A model generated the notes under the pieces. The model did not search any database, was not told the origin of the DNA, and worked only from the letters and a program-made list of their open reading frames with translations. Shown here in pieces: positions 34,729 to 41,903 of a stretch of DNA of 64,000 nt; the stretch's first letter is position 1, and every line of letters starts with the position of its first letter. The position numbers and the translations under genes were made by a program. The stretch is from Mesorhizobium mediterraneum (GTDB lineage Bacteria; Pseudomonadota; Alphaproteobacteria; Rhizobiales; Rhizobiaceae): NCBI RefSeq assembly GCF_002284565.1, contig NZ_NPKI01000026.1:349292-413291 (forward strand), read 5' to 3'.

Positions 34729-35476
34729 GGCGGTCAAGCGCCGCGGCAATGCCTTCCAGGGTGGCGCGGTCGCCGTCGGCAGCCTGATCTCGCGCAATCC
34801 GATTCTGGTCGGCGGTTCGACCGCCTTCTTGGTGACGCTGTTTTACGTCTCGGCGAATGCCCTGTGGTATCAGCCTTTTCCTCATGCCGGCGCATTCTTC
34901 GCGACCAGGAGCATAGAGGGCTTTCCTCGCGCAGACGCCGACGAGCCCGAGACCACCATCAACATCGTGCGGCCGGGCTCGGCCCCCGCTCCGATCAAGA
35001 GCGATCCGGTCGTCGAGCAGGTCCAGGGCATCTTGAAGGATCTCGATTTCTATTCCGGCACCGTCGACGGCATTTCCGGCCCCAACACGCGCAACGCCAT
35101 ACAGGCCTATCAGCAGAAGGTCGGGCTCAACGCTTCCGGCGAGATCGACAGTGTGCTGCTCGATCAACTAGGCGCCACGCCAACCGCCTCGACGGTCGTG
35201 CCGCATCCGGCGCCGCGCCCGGACGACATGGCCGCGATTCCCGTTTCCGCTTCGGCGCCGGCGGATGCGTCGGCGCAGGCACCTGACGCCCGCATTATCA
35301 AGATTCAGGCCGGTTTGAAGGCATTTGGCAATGACGACATGCAGCTCGATGGCGTGGTTGGGGCACGCACCAAGGCAGCGATCAAGGAGTTCCAGTCACT
35401 GTTCGGGCTACCGGAGACTGGCGAGCCCGACGAGGTCGTCTACGTCAAGATGCGCGAGATCGGCCTGACCAACTGA
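34703..35476 (+). CDS. membrane-anchored protein with two peptidoglycan-binding domains
   Basis: A 257-residue protein: a basic cytoplasmic tail, one membrane span (about 33-54, NPILVGGSTAFLVTLFYVSANALWY), then a periplasmic part. It carries two PG_binding_1 repeats, about 106-158 (VQGILKDLDFYSGTVDGISGPNTRNAIQAYQQKVGL) and about 197-252 (IQAGLKAFGNDDMQLDGVVGARTKAAIKEFQSLFGLPETG). No catalytic domain is present. It starts 26 bases inside the end of the DivJ-like kinase gene, so the two are co-expressed, suggesting an envelope or cell-cycle role. Confidence 0.88.
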   Translation: MARSAKQPKAVKRRGNAFQGGAVAVGSLISRNPILVGGSTAFLVTLFYVSANALWYQPFPHAGAFFATRSIEGFPRADADEPETTINIVRPGSAPAPIKSDPVVEQVQGILKDLDFYSGTVDGISGPNTRNAIQAYQQKVGLNASGEIDSVLLDQLGATPTASTVVPHPAPRPDDMAAIPVSASAPADASAQAPDARIIKIQAGLKAFGNDDMQLDGVVGARTKAAIKEFQSLFGLPETGEPDEVVYVKMREIGLTN

Positions 35477-35520
35477 CAGTCGACGCCTGACGGTCGAGGC
35501 GTTCGCCAACCGGATGGGCA

Positions 35521-35538
35521 AAAACCGATTTCGGTTTT
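35521..35538. terminator. hairpin after the peptidoglycan-binding gene
   Basis: AAAACCGA-TT-TCGGTTTT, a perfect 8-bp stem 45 bases after the stop, flanked by GGGC and CGG. Its A/T-rich arms could act as a bidirectional terminator; it also resembles the second arm of the family A repeats. Confidence 0.5.
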
Positions 35539-35584
35539 CGGACCTTTGCTCTAAGTACCGTCCGATGTCGTCCAGAACCTTGCC

Positions 35585-35932
35585 ATGCGCGTAACCACCG
35601 ATCTGTGGGTGTCGGCCCTTTTGCGCCGGGTTTTCAGCGCCGGGGGCTTCGCCGCCGTGGTTAAGCGCGGCGCGACCGAGGCCGGCGCGGTCTTCGTGCT
35701 GGCGCGTGGCCGCATGGGCGAGATCGCCCTGTTTGGGCCGGCGCCGCAGACGAGCTACGATTCAGCCAAACCCGACGACCGGTTTTTCAGCCTGCTCGGC
35801 GCTGGCGACGATGCCGCCGTCTTTGACGCGCGACTGGAAAGGGAGAAAAAATTCGATCCCGACATCTGGGTGGTCGAGATCGAGGCCGGCGCTGTTCCCG
35901 TCGAGGAGCTTATTTCCGTCAAGTCGCTCTAA
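35585..35932 (+). CDS. DUF1491 family protein
   Basis: The 115-residue cytosolic protein matches the DUF1491 pattern: N-terminal LWVSALLRRVFSAGGFAAVVKRGATEAGAVFVLARG, then FFSLLGAGDDAAVFDARLEREKKFDPDIWVVEIE. No catalytic motif is recognised. It is conserved in alphaproteobacteria, with no known function. It follows the peptidoglycan-binding gene by about 110 bases; a hairpin between them suggests a separate transcript or attenuation. Confidence 0.85.
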   Translation: MRVTTDLWVSALLRRVFSAGGFAAVVKRGATEAGAVFVLARGRMGEIALFGPAPQTSYDSAKPDDRFFSLLGAGDDAAVFDARLEREKKFDPDIWVVEIEAGAVPVEELISVKSL

Positions 35933-35934
35933 CG

Positions 35935-36111
35935 ATATGCATGAAAGACAAAGGCTTGAAACGTTCGCTTGAATCTCTTCAGACGCGCCGCGCCTTCATG
36001 TATGTCGCCCAAAAGTGCGCAGCGGTTTTGGGATAACGACATGCATAAAAACAAAAAACTTAAGGCGCGTCGCTTGAATCTCTTCAGACGCGCCGCACCT
36101 TAAGGCTGATG
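35935..36111. repeat. intergenic hairpin mosaic, family B, tandem copies
   Basis: Two partly identical units. Unit 1 (35937-35996) reads ATGCATGAAAGACAAAGGCTTGAA...CTTGAATCTCTTCAGACGCGCCG; unit 2 (36051-36111) reads ATGCATAAAAACAAAAAACTTAAGG...CTTGAATCTCTTCAGACGCGCCG. Between them, TATGTCGCCCAAAAGTGCGCAGCGGTTTTGGGATAACGACATGC forms a long imperfect hairpin. The second unit's stem AAGGCGCGTC/GACGCGCCGCACCTT encodes the C-terminus of the DUF2336 gene on the other strand. Related copies lie at 56825-57000. Confidence 0.85.
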
Positions 36112-37169
36112 GCAGCATTGTCGCTGTCTGCCTTGCGGATGTCGGCGTTTGCCGCAACGGGTCCGGTACTGCGAATGGCCTTCGACAGTATCTCGGCCTT
36201 CCAGCCGCGAACCCTGTCCAGCGCTGCATCGCGACGCAGCAGACGGTAGCGGTCGAGGAAGATGCGGATGGCCTGCGGATGCGGAAACTCTGTGGGGTAG
36301 ACGGCAACGGTGATCAGGAACGCCTTGTCTTCGCTGAGGTCGAGCGCGCGCAGGGCGGCCAGCAGCGACGTGTAGTTCTGGGTTGCGGTGAGCGACCGCG
36401 CCGTTGAAAAATCGATTTCGAGCGCGTCGGCCAGTGCTGTCTGGAAGAATGCGGCGTTGCCGGTCAGCGCCGTCTCGCGCAGTTTGACATAGGTTTCAGC
36501 ACCGGTGAACGGATTGATGGTTGCGCCGCCGCTCTCCGCGTCGGCATGCATCATCGACCGCAGCCGGCGCCGTGCATTTTCGGCGCCGGCGCCGGGCACC
36601 TGCTGCCGGTCGGGACCGGGCACAACGACTTCGGCGCTTTCAGGCGCCGTCTTGGCGATCGTCTCGGGCTGACGCACGCTCACCAGCGTCGGCTTTTCAA
36701 GCGCCTTGATCAGGTGGGCGATGGTCGGGTTCAGGTCCTTGCGGCGCGCAATGGCGCGCGCATGCGGCAGGCCGTGCCGCCCGATCAGCGCGATGAGATC
36801 GATGTTGCTGAGCGCGCGCGAGCGGATGAGCAGCGGGGCGGCGATGTCGACCGGCTCCTCGCAAAGCCGCCGGACCAGCGCCGTGGGCGCATATTCGCAC
36901 TCGGAAAGGGCGGCAGCGACGTAGCGGCGCGATTCGACCGACACATTGGCGAAAAGTGGAAGCGTCAGATCTTCAAGCTGTGCAATCTCCCGGCGCGAAG
37001 GGCGGGTGAGCGAACAGAACGCCGACACCGCGGCGCGGAACAGCCTTTCAGCCTTTCCCGATTCAGCCCGTATAGCGATTTGCCTGAAATCCGAAGCTGA
37101 CACGAAGGATACGCCTGACACTCGACACAATCTGGACCATGCTCGACCGGGACTGTGTCGGTTTCGCAT
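36084..37169 (-). CDS. DUF2336 domain protein
   Basis: The 361-residue helical-repeat protein matches DUF2336 (EDLTLPLFANVSVESRRYVAAALSECEYAPTALVRRLCEEPVDIAAPLLIRSRALSNIDLIALI). It lacks membrane segments. Function is unknown; the family is conserved in alphaproteobacteria. The start is uncertain: an ATG at 37169 is available, but GTG codons at about 37121 or 37103 fit better if the protein begins near VSASDFRQ. The last residues (LKVRRV) and the stop are encoded by a family B intergenic repeat. A CtrA-like box lies upstream. Confidence 0.82.
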   Translation of the reverse strand: MRNRHSPGRAWSRLCRVSGVSFVSASDFRQIAIRAESGKAERLFRAAVSAFCSLTRPSRREIAQLEDLTLPLFANVSVESRRYVAAALSECEYAPTALVRRLCEEPVDIAAPLLIRSRALSNIDLIALIGRHGLPHARAIARRKDLNPTIAHLIKALEKPTLVSVRQPETIAKTAPESAEVVVPGPDRQQVPGAGAENARRRLRSMMHADAESGGATINPFTGAETYVKLRETALTGNAAFFQTALADALEIDFSTARSLTATQNYTSLLAALRALDLSEDKAFLITVAVYPTEFPHPQAIRIFLDRYRLLRRDAALDRVRGWKAEILSKAIRSTGPVAANADIRKADSDNAAISLKVRRV

Positions 37170-37204
37170 TTCCCAAGAACAAAGATCAAGTTAGCGGCGA
37201 TCCG

Positions 37205-37221
37205 TTAGCGTTCCGTTAACC
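37205..37221. promoter_or_regulatory. candidate CtrA box
   Basis: TTAG-CGTTCCG-TTAACC matches the CtrA consensus TTAA-N7-TTAAC with one mismatch in the first half. It lies between the divergent DUF2336 gene and a small gene at 37292, about 36 bases from the annotated DUF2336 start. Confidence 0.45.
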
Positions 37222-37291
37222 TACTGCCGTCCTTAATCAGATTGGAGGCGTTGCGTTGTGCTCCGGGGCAACCGAGAGGAATGCACGAACC

Positions 37292-37498
37292 ATGGGCATG
37301 GTACTGTCTTTCGTGCCGCGAACGGCGGCAACCAATCGAGCAGAACGAAACACCGGTACGCCGGCGGCGGTGATCATTTTCCCCGGCGTCCGTTATGAGC
37401 AACGGCCACTGACGGGCGAGAGCCGGACAGGCGCCGGTCGGGACAAGCCGGGCTCGATGCCAGGCTCGTCAGGGACGCTGCCTGTTCCGCACCACTGA
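37292..37498 (+). CDS. small conserved-looking hypothetical protein
   Basis: A 68-codon frame reads MGMVLSFVPRTAATNRAERN...AAVIIFPGVRYEQRPL. The hydrophobic VLSFVPR and IIFPGVRYE blocks resemble small uncharacterised proteins seen in rhizobia. The N- and C-termini are charged and of low complexity. A GAGAGGA sequence lies 11 bases upstream of the ATG, somewhat far. It is divergent from the DUF2336 gene and ends 14 bases from the convergent DUF1254 gene. I cannot assign a function. Confidence 0.5.
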   Translation: MGMVLSFVPRTAATNRAERNTGTPAAVIIFPGVRYEQRPLTGESRTGAGRDKPGSMPGSSGTLPVPHH

Positions 37499-37512
37499 GT
37501 TTCGGGATCCCT

Positions 37513-38061
37513 TTAGAAATCCTGCAGCTCGCAGGAACTCTGCTCGAGAAACCGTGACACGACCGGCTTCCAGCTGTCGTCGGGCACGAAGGAGCGGATG
37601 ACGAACATGCCTTCGTCGATGGGCGCCTCGACGAAGATTGCCCCTTGCAATTCCTCGGGAAGATTCTTGCGGATCTCGATCATTTGCGCCGGCGTCAGCA
37701 CGATACTGTCCAGCACTCTACCGGTCGCGCTGTGGTCGTTGAAGGAATAGATGTTGTGGCCGCTTCGGTCATAGACCGATACGGACCAGAACGGGACGTT
37801 TCCGGGTGCCTTGATCCGCACCATCCCTTCGGACAGATCGAACCGGCAAGCCGCCGCGTAAAACAGTGGATCGACGGATTTTACCACCGGCGTGCCGCCG
37901 GCCTCTGCGTCCAGCCTGGTCATCCTATAGAGGTCCGAGGCCATGGCCAGACGCGACCAGGCATCGCGTTCGGAAAATTCCGGGACGAGCAGCAGCACGA
38001 TGATATGCACGACACCGGCGCCAAGCAGGCCGAGCAAGATCGCGTGCAGCAGCCTACGCAT
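37513..38061 (-). CDS. DUF1254-like membrane protein
   Basis: The 182-residue protein has an N-terminal membrane segment (LLHAILLGLLGAGVVHIIVLLLVPEF) and a periplasmic domain of the DUF1254 type: RLAMASDLYRM..., DPLFYAAACRFDLSEGMVRIKAPGNVPFWSVSVYDRSGHNIYSFNDHS. DUF1254 and DUF1214 are often fused; here they are separate overlapping genes. Its start lies 8 bases inside the end of the DUF1214 gene. Function is unknown. Confidence 0.8.
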   Translation of the reverse strand: MRRLLHAILLGLLGAGVVHIIVLLLVPEFSERDAWSRLAMASDLYRMTRLDAEAGGTPVVKSVDPLFYAAACRFDLSEGMVRIKAPGNVPFWSVSVYDRSGHNIYSFNDHSATGRVLDSIVLTPAQMIEIRKNLPEELQGAIFVEAPIDEGMFVIRSFVPDDSWKPVVSRFLEQSSCELQDF

Positions 38062-38638
38062 TGCAGCCGACCTTCAGGATCTGCGGTAGCGTGATATCCG
38101 AAAGACCCGTGCTGCTGGCGATCGGCGTGTCGTAGAATGTCAGCACGAAATACATCCGACCGGAGCCGTCGGAAGGCAGCCAGTTGCCGGGCGCGGGGCG
38201 GTGGCCGACGGAAATCACCACCGAATTGTCGGGCTGGCGCAGCACCTGGTAGGATTGAAGTGCCGCAAGCCTCGGCTTGTCGGTCTCGATCACGCCGAGC
38301 GACTGATCGGCGGCATAGAGGGTCCAGAACCGGGCCGTTGGAAATCCGCCTTCTATTTCATAGGCGCATTGACGTTTCAATTGCTCGCCGCCGGAATCGC
38401 GTTCGGCGACAAAAGACAGGCCCTCTGCCTGCCCGAGCGCCAGCACACCCTCGCGCGCCACACGGGCTTTCGAATAGGGGTCCGCCGCCTGCGTGCCGAT
38501 ATCGGGAAACGCCGTCCATGGGCCGATCCGGATCGCGCCGATGCCATCCTGCGTCTTGAGAGCGTGCCAGACGCCGCCGCCGCCGCCGCCGATGGCTATG
38601 GCAAGCGCAAGGAGCGTCAGGAATGCGTTTTTGAGCAT
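38054..38638 (-). CDS. DUF1214 domain protein
   Basis: The 194-residue protein has an N-terminal membrane anchor (LKNAFLTLLALAIAIGGGGGG) followed by DUF1214: GAIRIGPWTAFPDIGTQAADPYSKARVAREGVLALGQAEGL, then the C-terminal PDNSVVISVGHRPAPGNWLPSDGSGRMYFVLTFYD. It probably works with the DUF1254 protein encoded 8 bases downstream. Six successive glycines are encoded largely by a GCC tract. The gene follows the penicillin-binding protein gene on the same strand after 112 bases. Confidence 0.82.
   Translation of the reverse strand: MLKNAFLTLLALAIAIGGGGGGVWHALKTQDGIGAIRIGPWTAFPDIGTQAADPYSKARVAREGVLALGQAEGLSFVAERDSGGEQLKRQCAYEIEGGFPTARFWTLYAADQSLGVIETDKPRLAALQSYQVLRQPDNSVVISVGHRPAPGNWLPSDGSGRMYFVLTFYDTPIASSTGLSDITLPQILKVGCNA
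38573..38590. repeat. (GCC)6 trinucleotide tract inside the DUF1214 gene
   Basis: Six perfect GCC units on the plus strand (GGC on the coding strand) encode a glycine run after the membrane anchor. A change in copy number would alter linker length, not frame. Confidence 0.8.
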
Positions 38639-38750
38639 GAGGAGCCGCGGGAAAGAGGAGTGCCGCTTGGGGATATCGCGGGGCAGGGGGCCATGGCAAG
38701 CGGACCTCTGTGGAATTGCCTGCGCGAGCATGACCCGTCGTGTGCGGGCG

Positions 38751-40910
38751 TCAAAGCGCCGACAGGGTCTCCGGCGTCGCAGGTGCCTTGAGGACGGGCG
38801 CCGACTGGAACAGCCTCGTGATGTCCTTGAGCGCCCGCGTGGTTTGGCTGGACAGCACCGGCGGGCGCTCGGCGGCGGCGTCCGCCGCTGCCTGCTCGGC
38901 GTTCTTCTTTTCCGCGTCCTCGGCCTTGGCGGCAATTTTTTCGTCGACGAAGGGATGATCGAGACCGGGGATCGGCTTGAGATCGATATTCTGGTGCGCA
39001 TAGACCATAAGCCGCTGCCACACCATCGCCGGCAGCGAGCCGCCGGTCATGTTGTTGGTTGGGGTGAAGTCGTCATTGCCGAGCCACACGGCAGCCGTGT
39101 AGTTGCCGGTGAAGCCGACATACCAGGCATCACGGTAAGATTGCGTGGTGCCGGTCTTGCCGGCCGAAACGATGTTGGGAAGGGCAGCGCGCCGCGCCGT
39201 GCCCATCACCGGCACCGCCGCCAGCATGGTGTTCATATATTTCAGCGCCTGTTCCGACAGCACACGATGCGGCGGCGGCGCATCCTTGGCGAAATCGTAA
39301 ACCATCTCGCCGGTATGGGTGACGAGCTGGGTGATGCCATGCCGGGAGCCGACAAAGCCGTTCTGGGCGAAGACGCTATAGCCTGTCGCTTGGTCCATCA
39401 CGGTCATGCCCGAAGTGCCGAGCACCATCGTCTTGTGCGATTCGAGCGGCGATTCGACGCCCATGGCTTCCGCCATCGCCTTGATCGGCTTGATGCCGAG
39501 ATAATCCTTGGCCAGCCGCACCGGCACGGTGTTGATCGATTTGGCCATCGCCGTGATCAGCGTGACCTTGCCGGCCGACCCGCCATTGTAATTGTGAGGC
39601 GACCAACTGCCCCAGGAGATCGGCCCGCCGGAAACGACGGAGTCCGGAGTGAAGCCGTGCTCCATCGCCGTTGCATAGATATAGGGTTTGAACGATGAGC
39701 CGCTCTGGCGCAGCGCCTTGGTGGCGCGGTTGAACTGGCTGGCGCCGTAGTCGCGGCCGCCGACGATCGCCCTGACTGCGCCATTGGTTTCGATGACGAC
39801 CATGGCGCCTTCGGTGACGTTGTATTCCTTGCCGAACTGGCGGAGATGGAACTCCATCGATTCTTCCGCCGCCTTCTGGATGTTGGCGTCGAAAGTGGTA
39901 TGAGCGACCAGCGAATGCTGGCCGGATTTCGCCGCGATCTTCTTGACCTCTTCGAATGCCCAGTCGAGGTAGTAATCCGGGCTTTTCTGCTCGCCGCGGT
40001 CGACGATTTCGGCCGGATGCAGCCGCGCCTGCAGCACCTGGCCCTCGCTCATGAAGCCGGCCTCGACGAGATTGGACAGCACCACATTGGCCCGCGCCCT
40101 GGCAGCAGGCAGGTTGATGTGCGGCGCGTATTTGGTCGGTGCCTTGAACAGGCCGGCCAGCATCGCCGCTTCGGCGAGGTTCAGATCCTTGACGCTTTTG
40201 CCGAAATAGAAATCAGCGGCCGCTTCGATGCCGAAGGTGCCGCCGCCCATATAGACGCGATCGAGATAGAGCTGCAGGATCTCCTTCTTCGACAGATTGG
40301 CCTCGAGCCACAGCGACAGGAAGGCTTCCTTGATCTTGCGTTCCAATGTCCGTTCATTGGTCAGGAACAGGTTCTTGGCCAGCTGCTGGGTGATGCTCGA
40401 GCCCCCTTGCACCACGGAATTCGCCCGCACATTTGCGAAGATCGCGCGCGAAAGGCCGAGCGCATCGATGCCGTAGTGATCGAAGAAACGCCGATCCTCG
40501 GTGGCCAGCACCGCCTTGATGACCTGGTCGGGCATCTCGTCGACCGGCACCGAATCGCGCTGGATGATGCCGCGCTGGCCGATCTCGTTACCGTAGCGAT
40601 CGAGGAAGGTGACGGCGAAATCACCCTGGGCCCGCCAGTCGCCGGCGGTCTCCTGGAAGGCTGGCAGCGCAAGCGCCAGCATGACGACGATGCCGCCGGC
40701 GCCGAGCGTAAAACCCTCGCTCAACAGTTCGATGATGCCGCGGCGCCAGCCGGAGACGCGGAAGCGCCGGAAAAAAATGGTGGCCGCTTCCCAGAACCGG
40801 CGCGCCTTGAAGCCGATCTCGTAGAGCGAGGAATCGAACCACGCATCCGCAGCCAGCAGTCTTGCGGCAATCGGACCTCTTCTCTTGCGTGGTTTCAAAG
40901 GGCTGGCCAT
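38751..40910 (-). CDS. class A penicillin-binding protein (PBP1A/1C-like)
   Basis: Bifunctional peptidoglycan synthase, 719 residues. A cytoplasmic basic N-terminus and one membrane span (about 65-88, GAGGIVVMLALALP) come first. The glycosyltransferase domain (about 115-300) has ATEDRRFFDHYGID with its catalytic Glu and GGSSITQQLAKNLFL. The transpeptidase domain has the SxxK motif in SGSSFKPY and the KTG motif in SAGKTGTTQSYRDAWYVGFTG. The extreme C-terminus is rich in Ala and Glu. It is first in a leftward group with the DUF1214/DUF1254 genes. No nearby partner (Lpo type) is evident. Confidence 0.94.
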   Translation of the reverse strand: MASPLKPRKRRGPIAARLLAADAWFDSSLYEIGFKARRFWEAATIFFRRFRVSGWRRGIIELLSEGFTLGAGGIVVMLALALPAFQETAGDWRAQGDFAVTFLDRYGNEIGQRGIIQRDSVPVDEMPDQVIKAVLATEDRRFFDHYGIDALGLSRAIFANVRANSVVQGGSSITQQLAKNLFLTNERTLERKIKEAFLSLWLEANLSKKEILQLYLDRVYMGGGTFGIEAAADFYFGKSVKDLNLAEAAMLAGLFKAPTKYAPHINLPAARARANVVLSNLVEAGFMSEGQVLQARLHPAEIVDRGEQKSPDYYLDWAFEEVKKIAAKSGQHSLVAHTTFDANIQKAAEESMEFHLRQFGKEYNVTEGAMVVIETNGAVRAIVGGRDYGASQFNRATKALRQSGSSFKPYIYATAMEHGFTPDSVVSGGPISWGSWSPHNYNGGSAGKVTLITAMAKSINTVPVRLAKDYLGIKPIKAMAEAMGVESPLESHKTMVLGTSGMTVMDQATGYSVFAQNGFVGSRHGITQLVTHTGEMVYDFAKDAPPPHRVLSEQALKYMNTMLAAVPVMGTARRAALPNIVSAGKTGTTQSYRDAWYVGFTGNYTAAVWLGNDDFTPTNNMTGGSLPAMVWQRLMVYAHQNIDLKPIPGLDHPFVDEKIAAKAEDAEKKNAEQAAADAAAERPPVLSSQTTRALKDITRLFQSAPVLKAPATPETLSAL

Positions 40911-41105
40911 TCCAGGATCCGGCTGCGGCTACGCCTCCCAGTGAGAAACTGCACGGGGGCAATTTCAGGGCGACGCGCCTACCAAGACTATTCGTTCATT
41001 TTGGCGCCGCTCACAAGGGCGAGGTAGACTTGCGCGTTACAGTTTTTAGATAGGAGTTTGAGGGGCCACCTCCACCGCTTTGCAGGCGCGCATCCGCTTT
41101 CAATA

Positions 41106-41744
41106 TTACCGCGCCGCGATAAAGCGCATGAAATGCGCCACGTCGGCGTCGCTTGGCTCCTGGCCGGTGAAACTGCGCAGGTAGGCGGCGAGATGACTGA
41201 CCCTCGCCTCGACCGGCTCCTTGAGGTCAAGCACATAATAACCGATCTGCATGTAGTAGAGCACCCGGGCGCGGATGAAGGCATCCTCTTCATCATAGCC
41301 ATGCCGGCGATACATGTCGCGGATCGCGCCCAGGCGGTCATTGTCGGCCTGGTCGATTGCCCGGCGCACGTCATCGGAGCGACGCGCCCATTCCCGGATG
41401 GCGAAGTCGAGCCTAGGATCGAACAGGCGCTCGTCCGCCCAGCATTCGAACACGTTCATGACGCCCATGATGATGCTTTCGGCCGGCCGCTGCGCGCGTT
41501 CGACGATCGCCTTGGTGTTGGTATCCCGCCAATGGGCAAGCAACTGGTCGAGCAGATCCTGACGGCTATCGAAATACCAGTAGAAGCTTGAGCGCGAAAC
41601 GCCGAGCTTCTGGCCGAGCGGCAGCACGCGCACGCTTTCGATGCCGTCTGAAATCAATGTCTGGAGCGCAAGACTGATCCAGTCCCAGCGCGTCACCTTG
41701 ATGTTGCCGGGCGCCGGCTCGTCCCGCGGAGCAATCATGATCAT
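41106..41744 (-). CDS. TetR/AcrR-family regulator
   Basis: The 212-residue protein has a helix-turn-helix (about 16-65, WDWISLALQTLISDGIESVRVLPLGQKLGVSRSSFYWYFDSRQDLLDQLL) followed by a helical ligand domain. Start is placed at the ATG at 41744; a further ATG two codons later (41738) is equally possible, and upstream codons lie in the probable promoter. It is divergent from the MttB-like methyltransferase gene with about 160 bases between starts, so that gene is its likely target. The ligand is unknown. Confidence 0.88.
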   Translation of the reverse strand: MIMIAPRDEPAPGNIKVTRWDWISLALQTLISDGIESVRVLPLGQKLGVSRSSFYWYFDSRQDLLDQLLAHWRDTNTKAIVERAQRPAESIIMGVMNVFECWADERLFDPRLDFAIREWARRSDDVRRAIDQADNDRLGAIRDMYRRHGYDEEDAFIRARVLYYMQIGYYVLDLKEPVEARVSHLAAYLRSFTGQEPSDADVAHFMRFIAAR

Positions 41745-41782
41745 GGCCGCACAATAGGCATGGGGGAGAGCTGCATACAACC

Positions 41783-41812
41783 ATACTAGACACATATGTA
41801 CAGTGCAAGTAT
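41783..41812. promoter_or_regulatory. candidate operator between the TetR and mttB-like genes
   Basis: ATACT at 41783-41787 and AGTAT at 41808-41812 flank a central perfect 8-bp palindrome ACATATGT (41792-41799). It sits 40 bases upstream of the regulator start and about 100 bases upstream of the mttB-like start. The symmetry of outer and inner repeats is not exactly concentric. Confidence 0.4.
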
Positions 41813-41903
41813 CCTGCCGCCTCTAACGAACGGCCGGCGCGTCATCGCGGCCTCTCCCTACAATCCCCAGGGCAAGGCAATACGGCAATGAGGAGTATCC
41901 GCC

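Noticed and set aside
32833..34797. A 654-codon minus-strand open frame opposite the DivJ-like kinase
   Set aside because: The plus-strand kinase has all catalytic motifs; the antisense frame shows only compositionally biased sequence.
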